DNA from: Gammaproteobacteria bacterium
Lineage (GTDB): Bacteria; Pseudomonadota; Gammaproteobacteria; Steroidobacterales; GCA-2729495
Direction: 5' to 3'
Length of the DNA: 8,165 bases
NCBI GenBank assembly: GCA_023150055.1
Contig: JAKLLP010000088.1
Coordinates: 1 to 8,165, forward strand
A model generated the notes under the pieces. It saw only the letters and a list, made by a program, of their open reading frames with translations. It was not told where the DNA came from and ran no database searches. This document shows, piece after piece, positions 1 through 6,302 of this stretch; position 1 is the first letter of the stretch; every line of letters begins with the position of its first letter. The position numbers were made by a program, and so were the translations under genes.

Positions 1-423
<423 letters not shown>

Positions 424-669
424 CTAGTCATGGAGGCGCCGTGCCTGTTCCTCGGGCGTGAGCGCCCGGATCGACAACGCATGGATCTCGTCCCCCATGC
501 GCGCGCCGAGTATCTCGTACACCATCTGGTGACGCTGCAGGGGTCGCTTGCCGGCGAAGGCCGGCGAGACGATCACCGCCTCGTAATGCACGTCGTCATC
601 GCTTCGCACCTGCGCCGAACAGGCGGGCAGCCCGGCTTCGATCAGCGCCTGGATATCAGAGGGTTTCAT
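424..669 (-). CDS. ibaG: BolA-family iron-sulfur/acid-stress protein IbaG (YrbA)
   Basis: This is a small cytoplasmic BolA-like protein of 81 residues. In E. coli, IbaG works with the monothiol glutaredoxin GrxD in binding or trafficking [2Fe-2S] clusters. The ATG at 667-669 gives MKPSDIQALIEAGLP, the normal family N-terminus; the frame is open further upstream, but that extension resembles no BolA protein. The class II KH-like fold signatures are visible: HYEAVIVSPAFAGKRPLQRHQMVYEIL at about 28-54 and EIHALSIRALTPEE at 61-74. His63 is the invariant C-terminal His proposed as a cluster ligand. Its gene sits immediately upstream of murA on the same strand, the standard pairing. Upstream neighbours differ: the mla operon that usually precedes ibaG is absent, so ibaG is first in its transcript here. 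No good Shine-Dalgarno is visible before the start. Confidence 0.93.
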   Translation of the reverse strand: MKPSDIQALIEAGLPACSAQVRSDDDVHYEAVIVSPAFAGKRPLQRHQMVYEILGARMGDEIHALSIRALTPEEQARRLHD

Positions 670-702
670 GGGCCATTCACGCAACCCCGAAAAGGGGCCG
701 CC

Positions 703-708
703 ATTATA
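703..708 (-). promoter_or_regulatory. Candidate -10 element for ibaG-murA
   Basis: On the minus strand these bases read TATAAT, a perfect sigma-70 -10 hexamer and a conspicuous AT-rich island in GC-rich DNA, within TGCTTATAATGG. The TG lies two bases upstream, close to an extended -10 arrangement. No -35 resembling TTGACA lies 16-18 bp further upstream, where the sequence is pure GC. The predicted start of transcription would leave a leader of roughly 25-30 nt before the ibaG ATG. A small perfect inverted repeat, CCCC-GAAAA-GGGG on the plus strand (686-698), falls in that leader. Confidence 0.5.
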
Positions 709-839
709 AGCATCCGCCGGGACCGCCGCGGCACGACCGCGTGACCCTGCCCCGCAGATGCCTTGCCGGCCTGCAACGGACGGATCGCCCGGAGGCGGGG
801 ATCTGCGCCCAAAGCGAGCTACCCCGCAGCCCTTTCCCC

Positions 840-845
840 TACAAT
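840..845 (+). promoter_or_regulatory. Candidate -10 element for the kdsD-lpt operon
   Basis: The hexamer TACAAT matches TATAAT at five of six positions and lies 30 bp before the kdsD ATG, implying a leader of about 25 nt. No clear -35 is found 16-18 bp upstream (AGCTAC at 817-822 is poor). It faces the ibaG -10 across the divergent intergenic region. The region also holds a 7-bp inverted repeat, CGCAGAT (753-759) and ATCTGCG (801-807), which is too widely spaced to call an operator with confidence. Confidence 0.4.
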
Positions 846-875
846 GATCAGCCAATCGGGAAAAGCGCCCAACCC

Positions 876-1859
876 ATGAGCAAGAAACATCCTGCCGCAG
901 ACGTGCGTAACCTCGCCCGGCGGGTGATCGAGATCGAGGCCCGGGCCGTCGCTGGCCTTGGCGCGCGCATCGGCGAATCGTTCGAGAAGGCCTGCAGCCT
1001 CATCCTTGCCTGCACGGGACGGGTAGTCGTCACCGGCATGGGCAAGTCCGGGCACATCGGCGGCAAGATCGCCGCTACGCTCGCCAGCACGGGTACACCG
1101 GCTTTCTTCGTGCATCCAGGCGAGGCCAGTCATGGCGACCTTGGCATGGTGACCCGCACCGACCTGGTGATCGCGGTTTCCAACTCGGGCGAAACCGCGG
1201 AGATCATCACCATACTGCCCTTGCTCAAGCGACTCGGCGTGCACCTTGTGACCATGACGGGAAATCCGCGTTCGACGCTGGCCGAAGCGGCGAGCGTGGT
1301 ACTCGACGTGGGCGTAACCGAGGAAGCCTGCCCTCTCAACCTCGCGCCTACGGCGAGCACGACCGCGACGCTCGCGATGGGCGATGCACTCGCGGTCGCG
1401 CTCCTCGAGAGCCGCGGTTTCACCCGCGAGGACTTCGCACTCGCGCATCCCGGCGGCATGCTCGGCAGGCGCTTGCTGTTGCGCGTGTCGGACGTCATGA
1501 ATACCGGGGAGGCCGTCCCGCGGGTCGGGCCGGACGCCCTGCTCGCCGATGGCCTGATGGAAATGACCCGCAAGAGTCTCGGCATGACGGCCGTCGCGGG
1601 CCCGGACGGCAGGTTGCTCGGGGTGTTTACCGATGGCGACCTGCGCCGCGCGCTCGACCGGGCGGTGGATATTCACTCCACGCCCATGCGCGAGGTGATG
1701 ACGATCGGGTGCAAGACCATAACGCCGGCCGCACTCGCCGCGGAAGCCGTACATCTCATGGAGCAGTTCAAGATCACGGCGCTGCTCGTCGTCGACGAGA
1801 ATGGGATCCTGGTCGGCGCACTCAACGTGCACAACCTGTTCCGGGCAGGTGCGATGTGA
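876..1859 (+). CDS. kdsD: D-arabinose 5-phosphate isomerase KdsD (KpsF/GutQ family)
   Basis: KdsD interconverts D-ribulose 5-phosphate and D-arabinose 5-phosphate in the cytoplasm, supplying the precursor of KDO for LPS inner core. The protein is 327 residues, against 328 in E. coli. An N-terminal SIS domain (about 35-180) contains GMGKSGHIGGKIAATLAST, the SNSGET phosphosugar-binding loop at 102-107, and HPGGMLGRRLL at 191-201. The four catalytic residues known in E. coli KdsD (K59, E111, E152, H193) align at a constant offset of two with K57, E109, E150 and H191. A tandem CBS pair follows (about 203-327, with GVFTDGDLRRAL in the first). The start at 876 gives MSKKHPAADVRNLARR, while upstream in-frame starts would add unrelated residues. 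It is first in the plus-strand operon, 49 nt before kdsC. The E. coli neighbour yrbG is not present upstream. Confidence 0.97.
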   Translation: MSKKHPAADVRNLARRVIEIEARAVAGLGARIGESFEKACSLILACTGRVVVTGMGKSGHIGGKIAATLASTGTPAFFVHPGEASHGDLGMVTRTDLVIAVSNSGETAEIITILPLLKRLGVHLVTMTGNPRSTLAEAASVVLDVGVTEEACPLNLAPTASTTATLAMGDALAVALLESRGFTREDFALAHPGGMLGRRLLLRVSDVMNTGEAVPRVGPDALLADGLMEMTRKSLGMTAVAGPDGRLLGVFTDGDLRRALDRAVDIHSTPMREVMTIGCKTITPAALAAEAVHLMEQFKITALLVVDENGILVGALNVHNLFRAGAM

Positions 1860-1896
1860 GCGGGCCGGGCGGCAGAGGGTCGTGGTTTTCCCCGCC

Positions 1897-1901
1897 GGGA
1901 G
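1897..1901 (+). promoter_or_regulatory. Shine-Dalgarno of kdsC
   Basis: GGGAG lies 7 nt before the ATG at 1909. It decides this start over the upstream in-frame ATG at 1801, which lies inside the 3' end of kdsD and lacks such a site. Confidence 0.65.
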
Positions 1902-1908
1902 TTGCAGG

Positions 1909-2427
1909 ATGACCCACCAGGCAGATGCAGACCTGTTGCGCATTGCATCCGGCGTGCGCCTGCTGATCCTCGACGTCGACGGCGTGATGACCGACGGGCG
2001 ACTGTACTACGACCCCAACGGGCAGGAATTCAAGGCCTTCCATGTTCGCGACGGCTATGGCCTCAAGCGCATCATCGAGGCCGGGATCGAGGTGGCGGTG
2101 ATCTCGGGACGGCGCTCGGGCTCGGCGGCCGGGCGCATGACCGATCTCGGCATCCGCCACGTGATGCTCGGCCGCGAGGACAAGTCGGCCGCGCTCGACG
2201 AACTGCTCGCCGGTCTGCGGCTCGACCCGCAGACCGCTGCCTGTATCGGTGACGATGCGCCCGATTTGCCCGTGATGAGGCGCGTGGCACTGCCGATCGC
2301 AGTGGCGGACTGTCACCCCTCGGTAGCGCCGGCCGCGAGGTGGCGCACAACCCTGCCGGGCGGCGCGGGCGCCGTCCGCGAGGTGTGCGACCTGTTGCTT
2401 GCGGCCCGCGAGCGGGCGGGCGGCTGA
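1909..2427 (+). CDS. kdsC: 3-deoxy-D-manno-octulosonate 8-phosphate phosphatase KdsC
   Basis: KdsC hydrolyses KDO 8-phosphate to KDO and phosphate in the cytoplasm, the step before CMP activation. The protein is 172 residues, a little shorter than the 188 of E. coli, mainly at the N-terminus. It is a HAD-superfamily C0-type phosphatase without a cap domain. Motif I is LDVDGVMTDG, with nucleophile D22 and acid/base D24. Motif II is VISGR with S66, motif III is K92 in REDKSAAL, and motif IV is IGDDAPDLPVM at 113-123 with the Mg-binding aspartates. FHVRDGYGLK (45-54) is also typical of KdsC. The gene follows kdsD by 49 nt and precedes lptC by only 6 nt, so it is part of one operon. The partner enzymes KdsA and KdsB lie outside the window. 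Confidence 0.96.
   Translation: MTHQADADLLRIASGVRLLILDVDGVMTDGRLYYDPNGQEFKAFHVRDGYGLKRIIEAGIEVAVISGRRSGSAAGRMTDLGIRHVMLGREDKSAALDELLAGLRLDPQTAACIGDDAPDLPVMRRVALPIAVADCHPSVAPAARWRTTLPGGAGAVREVCDLLLAARERAGG
2404..2417 (+). other. Small GC hairpin at the end of kdsC
   Basis: GCCCG and CGGGC flank the tetraloop CGAG inside the last codons of kdsC, 8 nt before its stop and just ahead of the lptC GTG. No T-run follows, so it is not an intrinsic terminator. It may simply reflect Arg/Gly/Ala codons in GC-rich DNA. Confidence 0.3.
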
Positions 2428-2433
2428 GCCCCA

Positions 2434-2994
2434 GTGGAGAGCCGCGCCGCCATCACGATGTCGCTGCTGCTCGCAGGCGCGGCGGGCAGCTGGCTGCTGC
2501 TGAACCGTTCATCGGAGAAGGCGCGCCCAGCCATCGACGACGGTGCCAGGCTCGGCGTGGGCTACTACGCTACGGACGTGCGGTTGAGCGGCACTGACGG
2601 TGACGGCCACGTCCGGTATCTCGTCAACGCACTCACCGTGGTGCAGGCCCCGGGCGACGTCGACGTCGACCTTCGCCAGGTCGTCATCGACTACGACGCC
2701 GCCGATCGCGCCCCGTGGAATCTGCGGGCGGATACAGGGACCATTCCCCCGGGTGGTAAGATGATCAGGCTCGCCGGCAACGTGGTGGCCGAGACCCGTG
2801 CGACGAGCAGCAATGCCGTGACGATCCGCACCGAACACCTCGAGTTCGACACCGACACCAGCACGGCTGCGACCGACAGGGAGGTCACGATTGACTATGC
2901 GGGCAGCTCGATCCGCGGCATGGGCATGCGCGCCGAGCTGGCAACGAACCGGGTGCAGCTGCTGTCCGACGTCAACGGCACCTATGTCCCTTAG
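2434..2994 (+). CDS. lptC: LPS export system protein LptC
   Basis: LptC is a bitopic inner-membrane protein that receives LPS from LptB2FG and hands it to periplasmic LptA. The protein is 186 residues, against 191 in E. coli. A single N-terminal membrane segment (about 8-23, TMSLLLAGAAGSWLLL) is followed by a periplasmic beta-jellyroll. Family features in order are YYATDVRLSGTDGDG (44-58), the WNLRADTG strand (95-102), IRLAGNVV (111-118), TDREVTIDYAGSSIRGMGMRAEL (about 147-169) and the terminal VNGTYVP. The start is taken as GTG at 2434, 6 nt after kdsC. An in-frame ATG at 2458 would still leave most of the membrane segment, and neither has a convincing Shine-Dalgarno, so the start is uncertain by eight residues. 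The end overlaps lptA by 11 nt, suggesting coupled translation. Confidence 0.93.
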   Translation: MESRAAITMSLLLAGAAGSWLLLNRSSEKARPAIDDGARLGVGYYATDVRLSGTDGDGHVRYLVNALTVVQAPGDVDVDLRQVVIDYDAADRAPWNLRADTGTIPPGGKMIRLAGNVVAETRATSSNAVTIRTEHLEFDTDTSTAATDREVTIDYAGSSIRGMGMRAELATNRVQLLSDVNGTYVP

Positions 2995-3610
2995 CGCCCG
3001 TCTCGCCGGCCTGCTGCTGATCGCCTTCCTGGCGCCCGGTGCAGCGCTCGCCGCGACCGCCGCCGAGGACCTCATCCGCATCGACAGGCGGCTGCCGATC
3101 AGCCTGCAGGCGGCCTCCTCCCGGTTCGACGGCAACACCAGCCAGCTCAGCTTCGAAAAGGTCTACATCACGCAGGGTGCCATGAGTATCCGGGCGGATC
3201 GGGGTACGGCAGCGCGCCTCGACTTCGACAACAGCCGCTGGTTCTTCGAAGGCAACGTGGTCCTCGACAACCAGGGCGCAACAGTGCGCTGCGACAGCGC
3301 GGAGTTGACCTTCGTGGGGCATGAGCTGCGCTCGGCGGAACTGCGCGGCATGCCGGCCACCTTCGAACAGCAACGCCCGCAGGGAGAGCCCGCCCGGGGC
3401 CGAGCCCAGGTCATGCAGTACGACGTTTCCGGAGCGACCATCGTTCTTTCCGGTGATGCCTGGCTCAGCGATGGCGCCAACGAAGTCACCGGCGAGCGGA
3501 TCTCCTACGACATCACCAGGGAGTACGTCACGGCCGATGCCGAGGGCAAGGGCGAGGTCCGCATGCGCATCAAGCCGCCCGAGGACCGGGAAGACGGTCC
3601 TGCGCCATGA
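2984..3610 (+). CDS. lptA: LPS periplasmic bridge protein LptA (LptH-like)
   Basis: LptA polymerises head-to-tail into a beta-jellyroll bridge carrying LPS from LptC to LptD. The ATG at 2984 gives a signal peptide of MSLSARL, then a hydrophobic core (about 8-20) and a probable signal peptidase I site after ALA at 21-23. Upstream in-frame starts lie inside lptC and would bury the signal peptide. The mature part is an OstA/LptA domain: [13 protein letters not shown] (38-49), [15 protein letters not shown] (60-74), the second strand set [23 protein letters not shown] (86-108), [10 protein letters not shown] (124-133) and the well-conserved [19 protein letters not shown] (159-177). At 208 residues it is longer than E. 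coli LptA (185) and ends in a charged tail of [12 protein letters not shown]. The first half diverges from the usual family pattern, notably in having SRWFF before EGNV. It overlaps lptB in an ATGA junction. Confidence 0.9.
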   Translation: MSLSARLAGLLLIAFLAPGAALAATAAEDLIRIDRRLPISLQAASSRFDGNTSQLSFEKVYITQGAMSIRADRGTAARLDFDNSRWFFEGNVVLDNQGATVRCDSAELTFVGHELRSAELRGMPATFEQQRPQGEPARGRAQVMQYDVSGATIVLSGDAWLSDGANEVTGERISYDITREYVTADAEGKGEVRMRIKPPEDREDGPAP

Positions 3611-4332
3611 GCGTGCTGGAAGCCCGCGACATATCGAAACGCTTCAAGTCGCGACAGGTCGTGAAGCGCATCTCGCTCAGCATCCGCAGCGGGGAAGTAG
3701 TCGGCCTGCTCGGGCCGAACGGTGCGGGAAAGACGACCGCCTTTTACATGATCGTCGGACTGGTCCCCTGCGACGAAGGCACGATCACCCTCGACAGCCA
3801 GGAACTCAGTTCACTGCCGATGCACCGGCGCGCCAGGCTCGGCCTCGGTTACCTGCCGCAGGAAGCCTCCGTATTCCGCAGGCTCTCGGTCGAAAACAAC
3901 ATTCTGGCGATCCTCGAAACCCGCGAGGATCTGTCCCGTGCCGAGCGGGAAAACCTGCTCGAGAAACTGCTCGACGAGCTGCACATCAGCCATGTGCGCA
4001 CGACGGCCGGCATGAGCCTGTCCGGCGGCGAGCGGCGGCGGGTCGAGATCGCCCGCGCGCTGGCCATGGAGCCGCGCTTCATCCTGCTCGACGAGCCGTT
4101 CGCGGGCGTCGATCCGATCTCGGTACTGGACATACAGCGCATCATCCGCCACCTGGCGGAACGCGACATCGGCGTACTCATTACCGACCATAATGTGCGC
4201 GAAACACTTGGAATCTGTGCCCGCGCCTATATTCTCAGCGACGGGACCATGATTGCGCAGGGCACACCAGCGGAAATCCTGGACAATCAGCAGGTCCGCG
4301 AGGTCTATCTCGGCGAGAGCTTTAGGCTTTAA
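3607..4332 (+). CDS. lptB: LPS export ABC transporter ATP-binding protein LptB
   Basis: LptB is the cytoplasmic ATPase dimer of the LptB2FGC complex that extracts LPS from the inner membrane. The protein is 241 residues, the same length as E. coli LptB. All ABC motifs are present: Walker [10 protein letters not shown] (36-44), the Q-loop at Q85 in YLPQEASVF, signature [15 protein letters not shown] (138-152), Walker [14 protein letters not shown] (158-170) with catalytic E163, and switch H195 in [10 protein letters not shown]163 and H195 have the same numbers as in E. coli. QEASVFR distinguishes LptB from other ABC subunits. The C-terminus VYLGESFRL is the conserved LptB tail. The start codon overlaps the lptA stop by ATGA. 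The permease genes lptF and lptG are outside the window, as is usual. Confidence 0.97.
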   Translation: MSVLEARDISKRFKSRQVVKRISLSIRSGEVVGLLGPNGAGKTTAFYMIVGLVPCDEGTITLDSQELSSLPMHRRARLGLGYLPQEASVFRRLSVENNILAILETREDLSRAERENLLEKLLDELHISHVRTTAGMSLSGGERRRVEIARALAMEPRFILLDEPFAGVDPISVLDIQRIIRHLAERDIGVLITDHNVRETLGICARAYILSDGTMIAQGTPAEILDNQQVREVYLGESFRL

Positions 4333-4348
4333 GCTGACGGCATGGGCA

Positions 4349-4376
4349 GGGACGGCCTGATGGGTTGGCCGGTCCC
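4349..4376 (+). other. Stable imperfect hairpin between lptB and rpoN
   Basis: GGGACGGCC (4349-4357) pairs with GGCC and GTCCC (4367-4370 and 4372-4376), giving a 9-bp GC-rich stem with one bulged G (4371) and a 9-nt loop. It occupies the centre of the 76-nt lptB-rpoN gap. It is followed by GCGGAAAGTTCTG rather than a T-run, so it is not a standard intrinsic terminator. It may be an attenuator, RNase processing site or mRNA stabiliser that separates lpt expression from rpoN expression. No clear promoter is visible between it and rpoN. Confidence 0.5.
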
Positions 4377-4408
4377 GCGGAAAGTTCTGTAGTGCGCACC
4401 GTGATGAC

Positions 4409-5902
4409 ATGTTGAAACCGTCGTTGCAGCTTCGCGTCGGCCAGCAGCTGACGATGACTCCGCAGCTGCAGCAGGCCATCCGCCTGTTGCAGCTGCCGAT
4501 CCTCGAACTCAACATGCAGCTGCGCGAGATGCTGGAAAGCAACGTCATGCTCGAGCTGGAGGAGCCCGCCGAGCGTGAGACGGAGTTTGCCCTGTCGCAA
4601 ACAGCGGTCGACGTGCCGCCGGGAGAAAGTCCGGCGGCGAAGTCTGCCGACGAGGCCGCTTTCGAGGATTACGATCCCGACGAGAGCGGTGTGCTCCCCG
4701 ATGATGCGCAGGACTCCGCGCTCTGGAGCGAGGTGTCGGTCGCCAGTCGCGGCGCCGATCCATGGTCCGAGGACCGGCAGAGCGAAATCGCCGACACCTC
4801 GGGGCAGTCCCTGCACGAGCACCTCCTGTGGCAGCTCGGCATGGAGCACTTCACTCCCCGCGAGGTGGTCATCGGCGAGGTGCTGATCGACTACATCAAC
4901 GACGACGGTTACCTGACCGAGCCGCTCGATAGCATCCTCGGCATGCTGCCTGCTGCCGCGGGCTATACACTCGCGGAAGCCGGCGACACACTCGCGAAGA
5001 TCCAGCAGCTCGACCCGGCCGGAGTGGGCGCGCGGGATCTAGCCGAGTGCCTGTGCATCCAGCTCGGGCAGCTCGGGGAGGACGTTCCTGGCCGCGGTCT
5101 CGCCCTGTCGATAGCCGGATCGCACCTGGACCTCGTCGCCGCGCAGGAGTCGGTGGTGCTGAGGCGCACGCTCGGGGTGTCGGAAGCCGATCTCGACGAA
5201 GCACTTGCGCTGCTGCGCGCCTGTCACCCGAAACCCGGCACCGCCATCCAGCCGAGCACCACCGAGTTCGTCGTACCCGACATCTTCGTGCGGCACGTCG
5301 ATGGCAAGTGGGTCGTAGAGGTCAATCGCAGCCTCGCGCCCCGGCTGCGCGTCAACCAGGCCTACGCACACATGCTCAAGGGCAATGGCGAGCACACGGT
5401 GCTTCGCGGCCAGCTGCAGGAGGCCCGCTGGCTGGTGCGCAGCCTGGAAATTCGCAACGACACACTGTTCAAGGTGGCAAGCTGCATCGTCGAGCGTCAG
5501 CTCGAGTTTTTCGAGCACGGCGAAGAACACATGAAGCCGATGATCCTCAAGGACATTGCGCAGGCAGCGGAACTCCACGAATCCACCATCTCCCGCGTCA
5601 CGTCGGGCAAGTACATGCACACCCCCCGCGGCGTGTTCGAGCTTCGCTATTTCTTCTCGAGCCAGGTCAGCGGCGACGACGGCAGCGAGCAATCGTCGAC
5701 CGCCATTCGCGCGAAGATCCGCAAGCTCATCGGACAGGAGAACCCGCAGAAGCCGCTGAGCGACAGCCGTATCGCGGAACTGCTCGGCCAGGAGGGCACC
5801 AGCGTGGCACGCCGCACCGTGGCCAAGTACCGCGAGGCACTCAAGATCGCCCCGTCCAGCGAGCACAAACGAAAAGCCGCCCGGGTCACCGGGCGCCAGT
5901 AG
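4409..5902 (+). CDS. rpoN: RNA polymerase sigma-54 factor RpoN
   Basis: RpoN directs RNA polymerase to -24/-12 promoters that need AAA+ enhancer-binding activators. The protein is 497 residues, normal for the family (477 in E. coli). Region I (1-50) is the Gln/Leu-rich activator-response segment, with QQLTMTPQLQQAIRLLQLPILEL at about 12-34. Region II (about 50-130) is acidic and low in conservation. Region III follows, containing the core-binding domain (LHEHLLWQLGM), then LKDIAQAAELHESTISRV, the DNA-binding helix-turn-helix ending in SRVTSGKYMHTPRGVFELRYFFSS at 395-418. The RpoN box ARRTVAKYRE is perfect at 467-476. The ATG at 4409 gives the canonical MLKPSLQLRVGQQL; its Shine-Dalgarno is weak. 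Upstream lptB and downstream hpf are the conserved neighbours. Confidence 0.98.
   Translation: MLKPSLQLRVGQQLTMTPQLQQAIRLLQLPILELNMQLREMLESNVMLELEEPAERETEFALSQTAVDVPPGESPAAKSADEAAFEDYDPDESGVLPDDAQDSALWSEVSVASRGADPWSEDRQSEIADTSGQSLHEHLLWQLGMEHFTPREVVIGEVLIDYINDDGYLTEPLDSILGMLPAAAGYTLAEAGDTLAKIQQLDPAGVGARDLAECLCIQLGQLGEDVPGRGLALSIAGSHLDLVAAQESVVLRRTLGVSEADLDEALALLRACHPKPGTAIQPSTTEFVVPDIFVRHVDGKWVVEVNRSLAPRLRVNQAYAHMLKGNGEHTVLRGQLQEARWLVRSLEIRNDTLFKVASCIVERQLEFFEHGEEHMKPMILKDIAQAAELHESTISRVTSGKYMHTPRGVFELRYFFSSQVSGDDGSEQSSTAIRAKIRKLIGQENPQKPLSDSRIAELLGQEGTSVARRTVAKYREALKIAPSSEHKRKAARVTGRQ
5878..5895 (+). other. Perfect GC hairpin at the end of rpoN
   Basis: CGCCCGG and CCGGGCG form a 7-bp perfect stem with the tetraloop GTCA, ending 4 nt before the rpoN stop at 5900. 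No T-run follows, so termination is unlikely. A role in mRNA processing, or in limiting readthrough to hpf, is only a guess. Confidence 0.4.
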
Positions 5903-5933
5903 CCAGTTCAAGACCGACGAGGAGAACCGTCAC

Positions 5934-6260
5934 ATGCGAGTCAACCTGACCGGCCACCACATCGATATCACACCGGCCCTGCGCGACTACGTCGACAGCA
6001 AGCTGGCGAAGCTGGCCCGGCATTTCGACCACGTCACCGACATCCACTGCATTCTCACGGTAGAGAAGCTGCAACACCGGGCCGAGGCGAAGATCAACGT
6101 CAGCGGCAACACGCTGTTCGCCGATTCAACCGAGGAAAACATGTACGCCGCGATCGACACCCTGGCGGACAAGCTGGATCGGCAGATCAAGAAGCACAAG
6201 GAGAAGGTCCAGGCGCACCACGACAAGCACGACCGCAACGGCGGGAAGCGCGCCTGGTGA
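5934..6260 (+). CDS. hpf: Ribosome hibernation-promoting factor, short form (HPF/YfiA family)
   Basis: HPF binds the decoding region of the 30S subunit and, in its short form together with RMF, promotes 100S ribosome dimers in stationary phase. The protein is 108 residues, the short type, without the dimerising C-terminal domain of long HPF. The family N-terminus MRVNLTGHHIDITPALRDYVDSKLAKLARHF is intact. The lines HCILTVEKLQHRAEAKINVSGNTLFA (38-63) and the helix STEENMYAAIDTLADKLDRQIKKHKEK (about 65-91) complete the beta-alpha-beta3-alpha fold. The C-terminal extension is Lys/His-rich (KVQAHHDKHDRNGGKRAW). A good Shine-Dalgarno, AGGAG at 5920-5924, lies 9 nt before the ATG. It follows rpoN by 31 nt. 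The next gene is rapZ, not the usual ptsN. Confidence 0.95.
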   Translation: MRVNLTGHHIDITPALRDYVDSKLAKLARHFDHVTDIHCILTVEKLQHRAEAKINVSGNTLFADSTEENMYAAIDTLADKLDRQIKKHKEKVQAHHDKHDRNGGKRAW

Positions 6261-6274
6261 CCTGCGACGGTCAC
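6257..6274 (+). other. Hairpin spanning the hpf stop codon
   Basis: GTGACC (6257-6262) and GGTCAC (6269-6274) form a perfect 6-bp stem with a 6-nt loop, and the hpf TGA lies within the left arm. No T-run follows. It is 13 nt upstream of the rapZ Shine-Dalgarno GGAGGT (6288-6293). Confidence 0.35.
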
Positions 6275-6302
6275 GACAACCCGCTGCGGAGGTAATCACG
6301 GC

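Noticed and set aside
1868..1896. Possible hairpin GGCGG/CCGCC in the kdsD-kdsC gap
   Set aside because: The stem is 5 bp across a 19-nt loop, too weak to support a regulatory claim, although it lies beside the kdsC Shine-Dalgarno.
819..1943. A 374-codon open frame on the minus strand opposite kdsD
   Set aside because: It mirrors a well-supported gene. Its product is rich in Arg, Ala, Gly and His without any recognisable domain, as expected of antisense frames in GC-rich coding DNA.
5805..5821. Possible sigma-54 promoter starting TGGCACG inside rpoN
   Set aside because: The -24 part matches, but the -12 position reads ACCGT rather than TTGCW, and the bases encode the RpoN box.
5039..5949. 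Long overlapping open frames on both strands inside rpoN
   Set aside because: The rpoN frame carries the helix-turn-helix and a perfect RpoN box; the others are low-complexity Arg/Ala-rich shadows.
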